This document shows, piece by piece, positions 57,257-64,000 of a DNA stretch of 64,000 nt. Position 1 is the first letter of the stretch; the number at the start of each line of letters is the position of its first letter. Made by a program: the position numbers and the translations under genes. The notes under the pieces are model-generated. The model ran no database searches and was not told the DNA's origin. It saw only the letters and a list, made by a program, of their open reading frames with translations. Origin of the DNA: an uncultured Celeribacter sp. (lineage in GTDB: Bacteria > Pseudomonadota > Alphaproteobacteria > Rhodobacterales > Rhodobacteraceae); contig NZ_OY781107.1 of the NCBI RefSeq assembly GCF_963676475.1, positions 186,001 through 250,000 on the forward strand. Direction: 5' to 3'.

Positions 57257-58008
57257 CACGCCGCCTCCTCGCCCAGATAGGCTTCTTTCACACGGGCATT
57301 GCCGCGAATTTCTTCGGGCGTGCCGGTGGCGATGATCTCGCCGTAGACCAGCACGCTGATGCGATGCGCCAGCGAAAAGACGACGCTCATATCGTGTTCG
57401 ACGATCAAAAGCGTGCGGCCTTCGGTGATCTCGCGGATCAGGCCGGCGGTGTAATCGGTTTCCTCATGCGACATGCCCGCCATGGGTTCGTCCAAGAGGA
57501 TCACCTGCGGATCGGAGGCCAACGTCATGCCGATCTCAAGCGAGCGTTGCTCCGAATACGACAGCTGGCTGGCCAGCGTCTGGGCGCGCTCAGTCAGGCG
57601 GATTTTGGTCAGAAGATCATCGACCTCCTCATTCACCACCCGAAGCCGCGCGGCAGAGCGCCAGAACACGAATTGCAGGTTGTGCTTGCGCATCACCGCG
57701 AGACGCAGGTTCTCGAAAACCGTCACACCGGGGAAGATGTTGGTGATCTGAAACGAGCGCGCCAGACCGCGACGGTTGACCTCCGCCGGTTTCAGCCCGG
57801 CGATGTTCTTGCCGTTCAAAAGGATCTTGCCCTCGGAGGGCGCGAACTGGCCGGAGCAGAGGTGGAACAGCGTCGACTTGCCCGCCCCGTTCGGCCCGAT
57901 CACCGCATGGCGTTCACCGGGGATCACATCGAGATTGGCATCCCGGATAATATGGGCCTCGCCAAAGGACTTGTGAACATGTTGCAAAGACAGAATAGGA
58001 TCGCTCAT
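57256..58008 (-). CDS. livG: Branched-chain-type ABC transporter ATPase (LivG)
   Basis: A 250-residue ATPase with an intact P-loop (IGPNGAGKSTLFHLCSG), a signature variant LSYSEQRSLEIGMTL and Walker B VILLDEPMAGMSHEET. The LSYSEQR signature is the LivG-type variant of LSGGQ. ATG 58008 is preferred over 58098 since it overlaps the stop of the LivM gene (ATGA) and begins the conserved MSDPILSLQHVHKSFG. It is the first ATPase of the transporter operon. Confidence 0.93.
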   Translation of the reverse strand: MSDPILSLQHVHKSFGEAHIIRDANLDVIPGERHAVIGPNGAGKSTLFHLCSGQFAPSEGKILLNGKNIAGLKPAEVNRRGLARSFQITNIFPGVTVFENLRLAVMRKHNLQFVFWRSAARLRVVNEEVDDLLTKIRLTERAQTLASQLSYSEQRSLEIGMTLASDPQVILLDEPMAGMSHEETDYTAGLIREITEGRTLLIVEHDMSVVFSLAHRISVLVYGEIIATGTPEEIRGNARVKEAYLGEEAA

Positions 58009-59231
58009 GCCTGTGCCTCCTTGCGCGCCGCGACGCGGCGGTTGACCATGGTGACCAGCGCGATGCCGATGCCGAAGAGACCGAGGCCAAAGGCCCAAGG
58101 CAGAACGGAGAGCGGCGCCCAGTCATAAGAGAAAAGCGCGATGTCGGGCCAGGTGCCGTCGGTGACACCCGCGCGATATTCCGGCGACAGCACGCGTTGC
58201 AGGAATTCGATCAGGAAAACCGCACCGAAAGCAGCAATCGCGAGGCTCACCAGACGGGCCAGCAAGGTGCTGAGCGTGCGGGCAAAGCCTTCGCCGCTGG
58301 GGTTGCGGATGCGTTCGACCAGCTCGCCCACGAGACCGCGCGGCAGGAACATCATGACGAGCACGAAGATGATGCCTTGGTACAAAAGCCAGACACGGGT
58401 CAGGTCGGAGGTGACATGGCCGAAGAAGGTCATCAGCGCACCGCCGATCGCCGGGCCGAGGAAGACGCGCACACCGCCGATGAAGCTGTTGAGCACCACG
58501 GCCGTGGAGATGTGGGATTCGAGCACGACGTAGTTTGCGGCTTCGATATTCATCGACTGAAGCGCGCCTGCGATGCCCGCGAACATGGCGGAGATGGCGA
58601 AGATCAACGTGCCAAGCGCATGGGTGTTGTAACCCAGAAAGCGCAGACGGTGCGCGTTTTCACGCAGACCCAGAGCCAGACGCCCAAGCGGAGTTTTGCT
58701 AAAGAGATACAGCAAACCGATGCACAGAAGCGTCCAGACCAGCGTCAGGAAATAGACGTCATTGAGAGACCCGAAACCGATGCCCCAAGCGGGCATACGG
58801 AAAGAGGACACGCCCGCCTCGCCACCAAAGACGGTTTTGAGGTGCGGTGCCAAAGCGTGCAGCAACTCGGCCAGCGCCAGCGTGATCATGGCGAAGTAAA
58901 CGCCCGTCCGCTTGGTCGAAAAATAGCCCGCCAGAAGCCCGCTCACGAGGCCTGTCGCGCCACCGACCAGCGGCAAAAGCGGCGTCGGCAAAAGCCCTTC
59001 GCCCCCGAAGGCGTTCATCGCATGGACGGCGGCAAAGGCGCCGACGCCAAAATAGGCGGCATGGCCAAAGCTCAGCATCCCGGCCTGCCCGCACAACAGG
59101 CCAAAGGCCATGGCGAAAAGGGCGGCGATCAGCATCTGAACAGCGGCGTTGAGCATGGAGCCGGAGACCAGCCACGGCAGGGCGATCAGCACGGCAACCG
59201 TGACCAAAAGAAGTAGAGGTGCGTATTTCAT
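58005..59231 (-). CDS. livM: Branched-chain-type ABC transporter permease (LivM)
   Basis: A 408-residue permease with about ten helices, including LLCGQAGMLSFGHAAYFGVG, SGLLAGYFSTKRTGVYFAMI and LGLRENAHRLRFLGYNTHAL (the LivM signature). The segment after about residue 330 (LARLVSLAIAAFGAVFLIEF and beyond) is a C-terminal extension that is longer than in typical LivM and carries two further helices. It pairs with LivH. Stop overlaps the LivG start and its start lies 3 bp after LivH stop. Confidence 0.92.
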   Translation of the reverse strand: MKYAPLLLLVTVAVLIALPWLVSGSMLNAAVQMLIAALFAMAFGLLCGQAGMLSFGHAAYFGVGAFAAVHAMNAFGGEGLLPTPLLPLVGGATGLVSGLLAGYFSTKRTGVYFAMITLALAELLHALAPHLKTVFGGEAGVSSFRMPAWGIGFGSLNDVYFLTLVWTLLCIGLLYLFSKTPLGRLALGLRENAHRLRFLGYNTHALGTLIFAISAMFAGIAGALQSMNIEAANYVVLESHISTAVVLNSFIGGVRVFLGPAIGGALMTFFGHVTSDLTRVWLLYQGIIFVLVMMFLPRGLVGELVERIRNPSGEGFARTLSTLLARLVSLAIAAFGAVFLIEFLQRVLSPEYRAGVTDGTWPDIALFSYDWAPLSVLPWAFGLGLFGIGIALVTMVNRRVAARKEAQA

Positions 59232-59234
59232 GAG

Positions 59235-60194
59235 TTATTCCTTCTCGCCCATCAATCCGGAGGGGCGCAGCACCAGCACCAGAAGCATGATGAAGAACGG
59301 CAGGGTGGCGGCGAGGCTGGACATGCGCATGGTCAAAAGCCCGCCGATCTCTTCGGCCCAACCGCCCATGCCGATCCAGGTCAGGAGATCCGCGATGCGG
59401 AAATCGCTGCCGACCGCGAGCGAGTTGGTGATGCCGATCAACAGGGACGCCGCCATCGCGCCGCCCATGGAGCCAAGCCCCCCGACCACGACGACCACGA
59501 AGACCATGACGCCAAGCTCCAGAGCCATGTTGGGATTGGTGGTGTAAAAGGCGCCAGCGACAGCACCCGCGAGACCCGCCAGAGCCGCGCCGATGCCGAA
59601 GACGCCCATGAAGACCATGGGCACGTTATGGCCCAGCGCCTCGACCATCTGCGGACGGTAAATGGCGGAACGCACGACGATGCCCACACGGGTTTTCGTC
59701 AGCAAGAGATAGATTGCAATGAACATGACGACGGCGATGCCGCCCATGAACAAGCGATAGAACGGATAGTCGATGCCCGACAAAGAGAAGGCCGCAAAGT
59801 TCAGCTCGGCCGGCACGCGGTAGTCGACCGCGAATTTGCCGTAGACCATCTTGATCATCTCAGCGATCACCACCGACAGACCAAAAGTCACAAGCAATTC
59901 ATGCGCATGGCCGTGTTCGTGCACATGGCGCAGGATGAAACGTTCGACCAGAATGCCAACGCCCATCACGAGGATCGGAGCGAGGATGATCGCCAGCCAG
60001 AACCCTGTCAGGGGCTGAAGCGTATAGGCGAAATAGGCGCCCAACATGTAGAAGGATGCGTGGGCAAAGTTCAAAACCCCCATCATCCCGAAGATAAGTG
60101 TCAAACCGGCGGAAACCATAAAGAGCAAAAGCCCGTAAATGGTGCCGTTGAGCAAAGCAAAGAGTATCTGGTCCACACTGACCTCCGTAGGCAT
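59235..60194 (-). CDS. livH: Branched-chain-type ABC transporter permease (LivH)
   Basis: A 319-residue permease with eight helices. LivH landmarks are GLLLFMVSAGLTLIFGMMGV, LNFAHASFYMLGAYFAYTL and VGIVVRSAIYRPQMVEALGH, then VVVVVGGLGSMGGAMAASLL. It pairs with LivM. The binding-protein gene upstream is separated from it by a GC-rich hairpin. ATG 60194 is preceded by a ribosome-binding GGAGGTC-like segment. Substrates of Liv-type systems in this family range from amino acids to aromatic acids and are not readable here. Confidence 0.92.
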   Translation of the reverse strand: MPTEVSVDQILFALLNGTIYGLLLFMVSAGLTLIFGMMGVLNFAHASFYMLGAYFAYTLQPLTGFWLAIILAPILVMGVGILVERFILRHVHEHGHAHELLVTFGLSVVIAEMIKMVYGKFAVDYRVPAELNFAAFSLSGIDYPFYRLFMGGIAVVMFIAIYLLLTKTRVGIVVRSAIYRPQMVEALGHNVPMVFMGVFGIGAALAGLAGAVAGAFYTTNPNMALELGVMVFVVVVVGGLGSMGGAMAASLLIGITNSLAVGSDFRIADLLTWIGMGGWAEEIGGLLTMRMSSLAATLPFFIMLLVLVLRPSGLMGEKE

Positions 60195-60214
60195 CGGTAT
60201 AGCGGCGTCCTGAC

Positions 60215-60232
60215 CGGGGCCCGAGGGCCCCG
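60215..60232 (-). terminator. GC-rich hairpin between binding-protein and LivH genes
   Basis: CGGGGCCC (60215-60222) pairs with GGGCCCCG (60225-60232) with a 2-base loop, extendable by TGA/TCA. It lies between the binding-protein stop at 60274 and the LivH start. The same position is occupied by hairpins in the other three transporter operons. Confidence 0.5.
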
Positions 60233-60273
60233 ATCACGACAGGCTTTTCGTGTGTTAGGGACGTGTCCGAGGC

Positions 60274-61521
60274 TTAGCCCGGACGTTTCATTTGGCAGCT
60301 GTCTTGCACCGGCTGCTCCGCATCTGCGGCGGAAATCACCTTGATCGGAACGAACCCGAATTCGGTATCATCAGCCTTGAACGCGGCGTCGCGGCTGACT
60401 TCCTGAACGATCATCGGTTGAATGATCTGGTGGTCGGCGGCACGCATCGAGATCGGCCCCATCGGCGTCTCGGCAGTGGCATTTTCCAGCGCGACGGCGA
60501 GATCAGCGGCTTTCAACCCGTCCTCTGACGGCTCGATGGTCTTGAGCGCTTCTTGCAAAAGCATCATGCCGAAGACCGTGGTCGGTTCGACATAGCTCGG
60601 ATAGTGGCCGGTCACGGATTTATAGTCTTCCATGAAAGCCGCTGTTTCTTCCGGGTTCACTTCGGCGTTGAAGGGCGCGGAGAGGAAATGCCCCTCGGCC
60701 ACGGCACCGGCGTTACCGATGTTGCCCGGCTGATCGAGGAAGGCCGTGCCGAAACGCGCGTCGATCCCGGCGCCGCTTGCGGCTTTCATCAAAAGCAGCA
60801 GGTCATTGGACCAGTTGCCGGTGATCACCGTATCGGCATCGGCGGCTTGAATGCGCTGCACATAGGGCGAGAAGTCCTGAATCTTGTTCACGTCGTGCAG
60901 CGTCTGCTCCACCACGGTAAAGCCGAGACGGTCGGCGGCAGCGACGGTGTTGTCCTGCACGTCGACACCCCAGGAGTAGTTCTGGTTCATCGCATAGACG
61001 TTATCGCCCAGCACGCCGGCCTCTTTCATGCCGTCGAGCAAAGTGTTGACACGGATTGCGGCGTTCGGGCTGGTGCGGAAGTGGTAGTAGTGGCACTTGG
61101 AGCCGGTCAGTTCCATCGCCTCGCCGCCCAGGTTGATATAGAGCACCTCGTCGCCTGCGTTGCGCAGGTTGTATTTGCGCACATCCTCGGTCACCTGACC
61201 GGCCACGGCAGACGACGAGCCCTGAAGGATCACGGTCGCGCCTTCGGAAATTGCGGCGCGGACGCGGTCGGCGGCGCCCACAGGGCCACCTTGGTTGTCG
61301 AATTCGAGCAGCTCGATCGGCTCACCGCCGAACCCGCCCGCTTCGTTGATCTTGCCGATCTGATATTTCACAGCGTCGCGATACAGCAAACCTGTCGAGG
61401 CCTGCGGACCCGACAGGGTCTCCACGAGAGCGATCTTCAAAGGCTCTGCCTGTGCGACCGTGGCCGCCCCCATGACAAGCGCCATAGCTGCCGTACCGCG
61501 TGCGAATTTCTGGAATCCCAT
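60274..61521 (-). CDS. Branched-chain-type periplasmic binding protein (LivK)
   Basis: A 415-residue binding protein. It has a Sec signal peptide (FQKFARGTAAMALVMGAATV, cleavage after AQA near residue 25). The LivJ/K fold is evident in LKIALVETLSGPQASTGLLY, GGFGGEPIELLEFDNQGGPV, EGATVILQGSSSAVAGQVTE and YAMNQNYSWGVDVQDNTVAA. It is the first gene of the operon that continues through the enzymes to LpdA. The promoter region to the right holds the FadR-type operator candidate. The ligand is unknown; the enzymes downstream suggest an oxo- or hydroxy-acid or a related compound. Confidence 0.92.
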   Translation of the reverse strand: MGFQKFARGTAAMALVMGAATVAQAEPLKIALVETLSGPQASTGLLYRDAVKYQIGKINEAGGFGGEPIELLEFDNQGGPVGAADRVRAAISEGATVILQGSSSAVAGQVTEDVRKYNLRNAGDEVLYINLGGEAMELTGSKCHYYHFRTSPNAAIRVNTLLDGMKEAGVLGDNVYAMNQNYSWGVDVQDNTVAAADRLGFTVVEQTLHDVNKIQDFSPYVQRIQAADADTVITGNWSNDLLLLMKAASGAGIDARFGTAFLDQPGNIGNAGAVAEGHFLSAPFNAEVNPEETAAFMEDYKSVTGHYPSYVEPTTVFGMMLLQEALKTIEPSEDGLKAADLAVALENATAETPMGPISMRAADHQIIQPMIVQEVSRDAAFKADDTEFGFVPIKVISAADAEQPVQDSCQMKRPG

Positions 61522-61593
61522 ACTGTCCTCCCTGACATATCTAATGCGAAGAGATCCTCCACCCCTTCGGTCTTTTCATGTGATGACACGAAA

Positions 61594-61604
61594 TGGTCTT
61601 ACCA
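61594..61604. promoter_or_regulatory. TGGT-N3-ACCA palindrome, candidate FadR/GntR operator
   Basis: TGGTCTTACCA matches the TGGTnnnACCA consensus of FadR-subfamily regulators. It lies between the divergent LivK gene (61521) and the FadR-type regulator gene (61752). A related GACCAGT half-site lies near 61716. Assignment to the adjacent regulator is inference. Confidence 0.55.
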
Positions 61605-61751
61605 GTCAACAACCTAACTGACCAATTTTTTGATGTGCAAAAAATCGTGTGAAATATCGAAATTCACGGACCAAAATATTGAATTTAATTGATAATTTTT
61701 TCTTTAACCTGTCAGACCAGTGAGCTATCATATCTCCACAAAGGGGAAAAA

Positions 61752-62495
61752 ATGTCTGTATCTAGTCGACTCACTCACGATCAATCGCGCAAAGGCACCG
61801 GGTCACGCAATGGGCACCTGCCCGACGAGATCGCACAGGACCTGAGCGCAAAAATTGCCTCTGGTGCTTTGTCAGTCGGCGACCGGCTCCCCTCTGAGCG
61901 CGATCTGTGCACACAATATGCGGTCAGCCGTGCGGTGGTCCGAGAGGCCTTGTCACAACTCAAATCCGACGGTCTGGTCGCGGCGCGGGCCGGCAGCGGC
62001 GTTTATGTCACACAACGCGACTCCACGAATGCCTTTCGCTTTCAAAACTTCTCCGTCTCAGACCTAAACCGCCTCGAAGAAGCCATGGAGCTTCTTGTGA
62101 CCATCGAGGTCGCGGCCACACGTCTCGCCGCGAAACGGCGCACGCCGGAAGATTTGAAAAAGATCAAACGCGCGCTGATCGGCATGGAATATGCCATCGC
62201 CAGCGACCGCCTGGGTGACGAAGAAGATTATCAATTCCACCAAGCCATCGTCGAAGCCACGCACAACCAGCATTTCATTTCCTTGTGCCAGCATCTCGAA
62301 GCCAGCGCCCGCAACATCATTCGCCAAGCCCGCAGCAACACGAAAACCAATCATGCCGACCTTTTGGACGCGGTGCAGGACGAACATAATGCCATCTACG
62401 ACGCCTTGAAAAACGGTGACGAAAAAGCCGCCGCTGAGGCCGCCGCACGCCACCTTCAAAACGCGGCGGAACGCATACGACTTTATTTAGCATAG
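61752..62495 (+). CDS. FadR/GntR-family transcriptional regulator
   Basis: A 247-residue regulator. The winged helix is EIAQDLSAKIASGALSVGDR, then CTQYAVSRAVVREALSQLKS and GSGVYVTQRD. The FCD domain carries candidate metal ligands in EEDYQFHQAIVEATHNQHF and AAEAAARHLQNAAERIRLYL. ATG 61752 is preferred over 61689 because AAAGGGG lies 6-7 bases upstream. It is divergent from the Liv operon and is very likely its repressor. It is followed by the TetR-family remnant. Confidence 0.92.
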   Translation: MSVSSRLTHDQSRKGTGSRNGHLPDEIAQDLSAKIASGALSVGDRLPSERDLCTQYAVSRAVVREALSQLKSDGLVAARAGSGVYVTQRDSTNAFRFQNFSVSDLNRLEEAMELLVTIEVAATRLAAKRRTPEDLKKIKRALIGMEYAIASDRLGDEEDYQFHQAIVEATHNQHFISLCQHLEASARNIIRQARSNTKTNHADLLDAVQDEHNAIYDALKNGDEKAAAEAAARHLQNAAERIRLYLA

Positions 62496-62535
62496 CGCAG
62501 ATCACTCTGTCTTCTATGCGTGGTTCCGCGGGCCT

Positions 62536-63130
62536 TTAAGCCATTTTGCGCAGAGAGCCGCGCCTCGAGAATGGCGGCGCCATATCGACAGTATCGCGGA
62601 TGCGCTGCGCGTCAGGCTGGTGTCACAGGACAGCGGCCTCGTTCAACAGTCGGAACACCAGAGCGCCGTGCAACGCGCTGGCCAATGTGTCCAGTTCGCT
62701 CTCGCTCATGACGCCCCATGACAGGGTTCCGCGTCGCGTTCTTGATCGTCAGCAGGCTGCTTTCGTACCAGATGCGCCCGATGACTGGAAAAAGGGTCGA
62801 GTTGCCCATGACCCGCCGGCAGAACCGCAGTTGGCGTTCGGCAACGGCCATCTGAACCAACGTCTCGGCCAGGTCGCGAAACTGGTCGCGAAACTGGTCG
62901 ATCCCGTCCTCTCCGGTCAGCAACAGCTTGCGGACGTCCGCCGCGTAGCCAGCACAGATATGTCGGACGCAGGCTTCGAACAGTTTCTCTTGTCCCAGAA
63001 GCTTCGGCAAAGCGAGATCTTCGGTCCCCCGGCCTTGGCGATCATGTCATCGAGGCGCAGCCCGTCATAGCCATGGGCGAGGAAAAGCTCCGATGCGGCG
63101 ACAAGCACCGCGTCGGATCGTTTGCGGCCT
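62536..63130 (-). pseudogene. TetR-family regulator, frameshifted remnant
   Basis: The N-terminal TetR helix-turn-helix is readable from about 63130 (RKRSDAVLVAASELFLAHGY, then LRLDDMIAKAGG) without an initiating Met. At about 63010 the frame shifts to the C-terminal domain (LLGQEKLFEACVRHICAGYA, EDGIDQFRDQFRDLAETLVQ, WYESSLLTIKNATRNPVMG). A second shift near 62710 gives SELDTLASALHGALVFRLLN, then an in-frame TGA, then QRIRDTVDMAPP to TAA at 62536-62538. Two frameshifts and a stop make it inactive. The gcd remnant ends 3 bases upstream of it. Confidence 0.75.
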
Positions 63131-63132
63131 TT

Positions 63133-64000
63133 TCAGTCGGCGGTTTCTTGGTTGATGACATCATCCGGCAGAGCACAAGCAATCACATAATCCCCGCGCA
63201 CGGGGGACTGGCGCGCACCGCCAGACACGATGACGATATACTGCTTTCCGGTGGTAGGGGAACATAACTCATCGGCGTGCCTTGCGAACCGGCTGGCATG
63301 CGCCCTTTGCCACAGATCGGTGCCGTCGATTTCATCGAAGGCACGCAGGTAGAAATCCTGCGTGCCCGCGTAGAACACGAGGCCCGCGCGGGTGGACTGA
63401 GGCCCGCCCATCGGCGGCATACCGAGCGGAATGGGCGCCGAGACACGGACACCACCGACCACCGTATCCTCGATCATGCCAGCCGGTTGCTGCCAGACGA
63501 TCTGGTTGGACACAAGATCGACGGCCGAGATCGTACCGAAGGGCGGTGTCCTCGCTGATCGCACCGCTGCCCCAGTTCTGGCCCCCGCAGTTGCCGGGGT
63601 TTTGCAGGCTCATCGACTCCGCGTTCGGCGACGTCAGAGGACCGTCATAGCGCAGTTTCTTGAAAGCGATCCGGCAATAAAGCTGGTCAAGCGGGGGGCG
63701 CCCCACATGTCGGCCTCGGTCAGGACCTCCCTGCCGAGACAGGGCATCTTGGTCGAGAACGGCTGGGTCGGTGACAGCCGGTCCCTGGGCGCGACATCCT
63801 GCGGCACGGGCAGTTCCTCGACCTTGCGAATCGGTTCGCCGGTGCGACGATCCAGCACGAACGTATGGCCGTGCCTGGTCTTCTGGACCAGCGCAGGCAG
63901 GGTGCCGCCACTGCCATCGGGGATGTCGCCGGTGCGGGCATCAAAGGCGCGCATTCTCAACACCTTTATCCTGGCGATCTGGCCCTTGGAAACAGAAAAC
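63133..64000 (-). pseudogene. PQQ-dependent (glucose-type) dehydrogenase, second remnant, runs off window
   Basis: On the minus strand from the window edge the propeller reads GHTFVLDRRTGEPIRKVEEL and LSPTQPFSTKMPCLG, then EADMWGAPRLTS where the frame breaks. A second frame continues PPLDQLYCRIAFKKLRYDG and NPGNCGGQNWGSGAIS. A third carries FGTISAVDLVSNQIVWQQPA, then GLVFYAGTQDFYLRAFDEID and SGGARQSPVRGDYVIACALP. These are the C-terminal 40% of a Gcd-type quinoprotein with at least two frameshifts. The N-terminal part lies outside the window. It differs in sequence from the remnant at 2064-3174, so the two are separate paralogues or the ends of a rearranged region. Confidence 0.8.

Noticed and set aside
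1..64000. tRNA, rRNA or CRISPR features
   Set aside because: No cloverleaf-type sequence, no rRNA signature and no regularly spaced direct repeats were seen on either strand.

Overview
The window looks like a high-GC alphaproteobacterial replicon, most likely from the Rhodobacteraceae (Roseobacter group). The basis is family content and order: several complete ABC uptake operons each next to a GntR/FadR-type or Lrp regulator, fused dipeptide-type ATPases, PQQ-dehydrogenase remnants, and tight ATGA-overlap operons with GGAG-type ribosome binding sites. No rRNA, tRNA or CRISPR array was found. Genus-level assignment is not possible from what is here.

Layout. 1-3174 is decayed: a JAMM/MPN protease-like gene with a frameshifted, unrecognised partner, then a quinoprotein (PQQ) dehydrogenase remnant. 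3543-5260 holds a small internally duplicated protein and a helical protein of unknown function. 5474-9736 encodes a 1420-residue secreted-type nuclease. 9955-22059 is a peptide/opine-type ABC operon coupled to a class V (cysteine desulfurase-like) PLP enzyme, a FAD oxidase, an ATC-hydrolase family protein and an M20 amidohydrolase, with a divergent SDR-VOC-Lrp operon. 22287-36041 is a second such ABC operon (with a DUF475/TerC membrane protein at its end) next to a sialidase-fold protein, an iron alcohol dehydrogenase, a GntR regulator, and a four-carbon sugar-acid kinase/PdxA2/DapA-like/P1-peptidase set. 36046-39474 is a degraded island: a truncated enoyl-CoA hydratase, two IS3-family elements, and fragments of a NitT/TauT-type transporter. 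39475-47296 is a sugar-type ABC operon in which one permease is fused to an SMP-30/strictosidine-synthase-like domain and a second SMP-30-like gene follows, with a divergent FadR-type regulator. 47310-62495 is a Liv-type ABC operon continuous with an acyl-dehydrogenase complex (fused E1, E2, E3), two SDRs, a VOC protein, an AroE-like protein and a succinate-semialdehyde-type dehydrogenase, again with a divergent FadR-type regulator. 62536-64000 is decayed: a TetR-family remnant and a second PQQ-dehydrogenase remnant.

How it works together. The four intact ABC systems each sit with the enzymes expected to process their cargo and with a dedicated regulator, so this is a catabolic cassette region. 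In all four, the gap between the binding-protein gene and the next permease gene holds a GC-rich hairpin, which would fit higher expression of the binding protein. The best recognised pathway is the kinase/PdxA2 route for four-carbon sugar acids. The substrates of the other three are not determined by sequence alone. The least described items are the permease-lactonase fusion, the ATC-hydrolase cluster, the two-repeat small protein with its helical neighbour, and the JAMM gene with its unknown partner.
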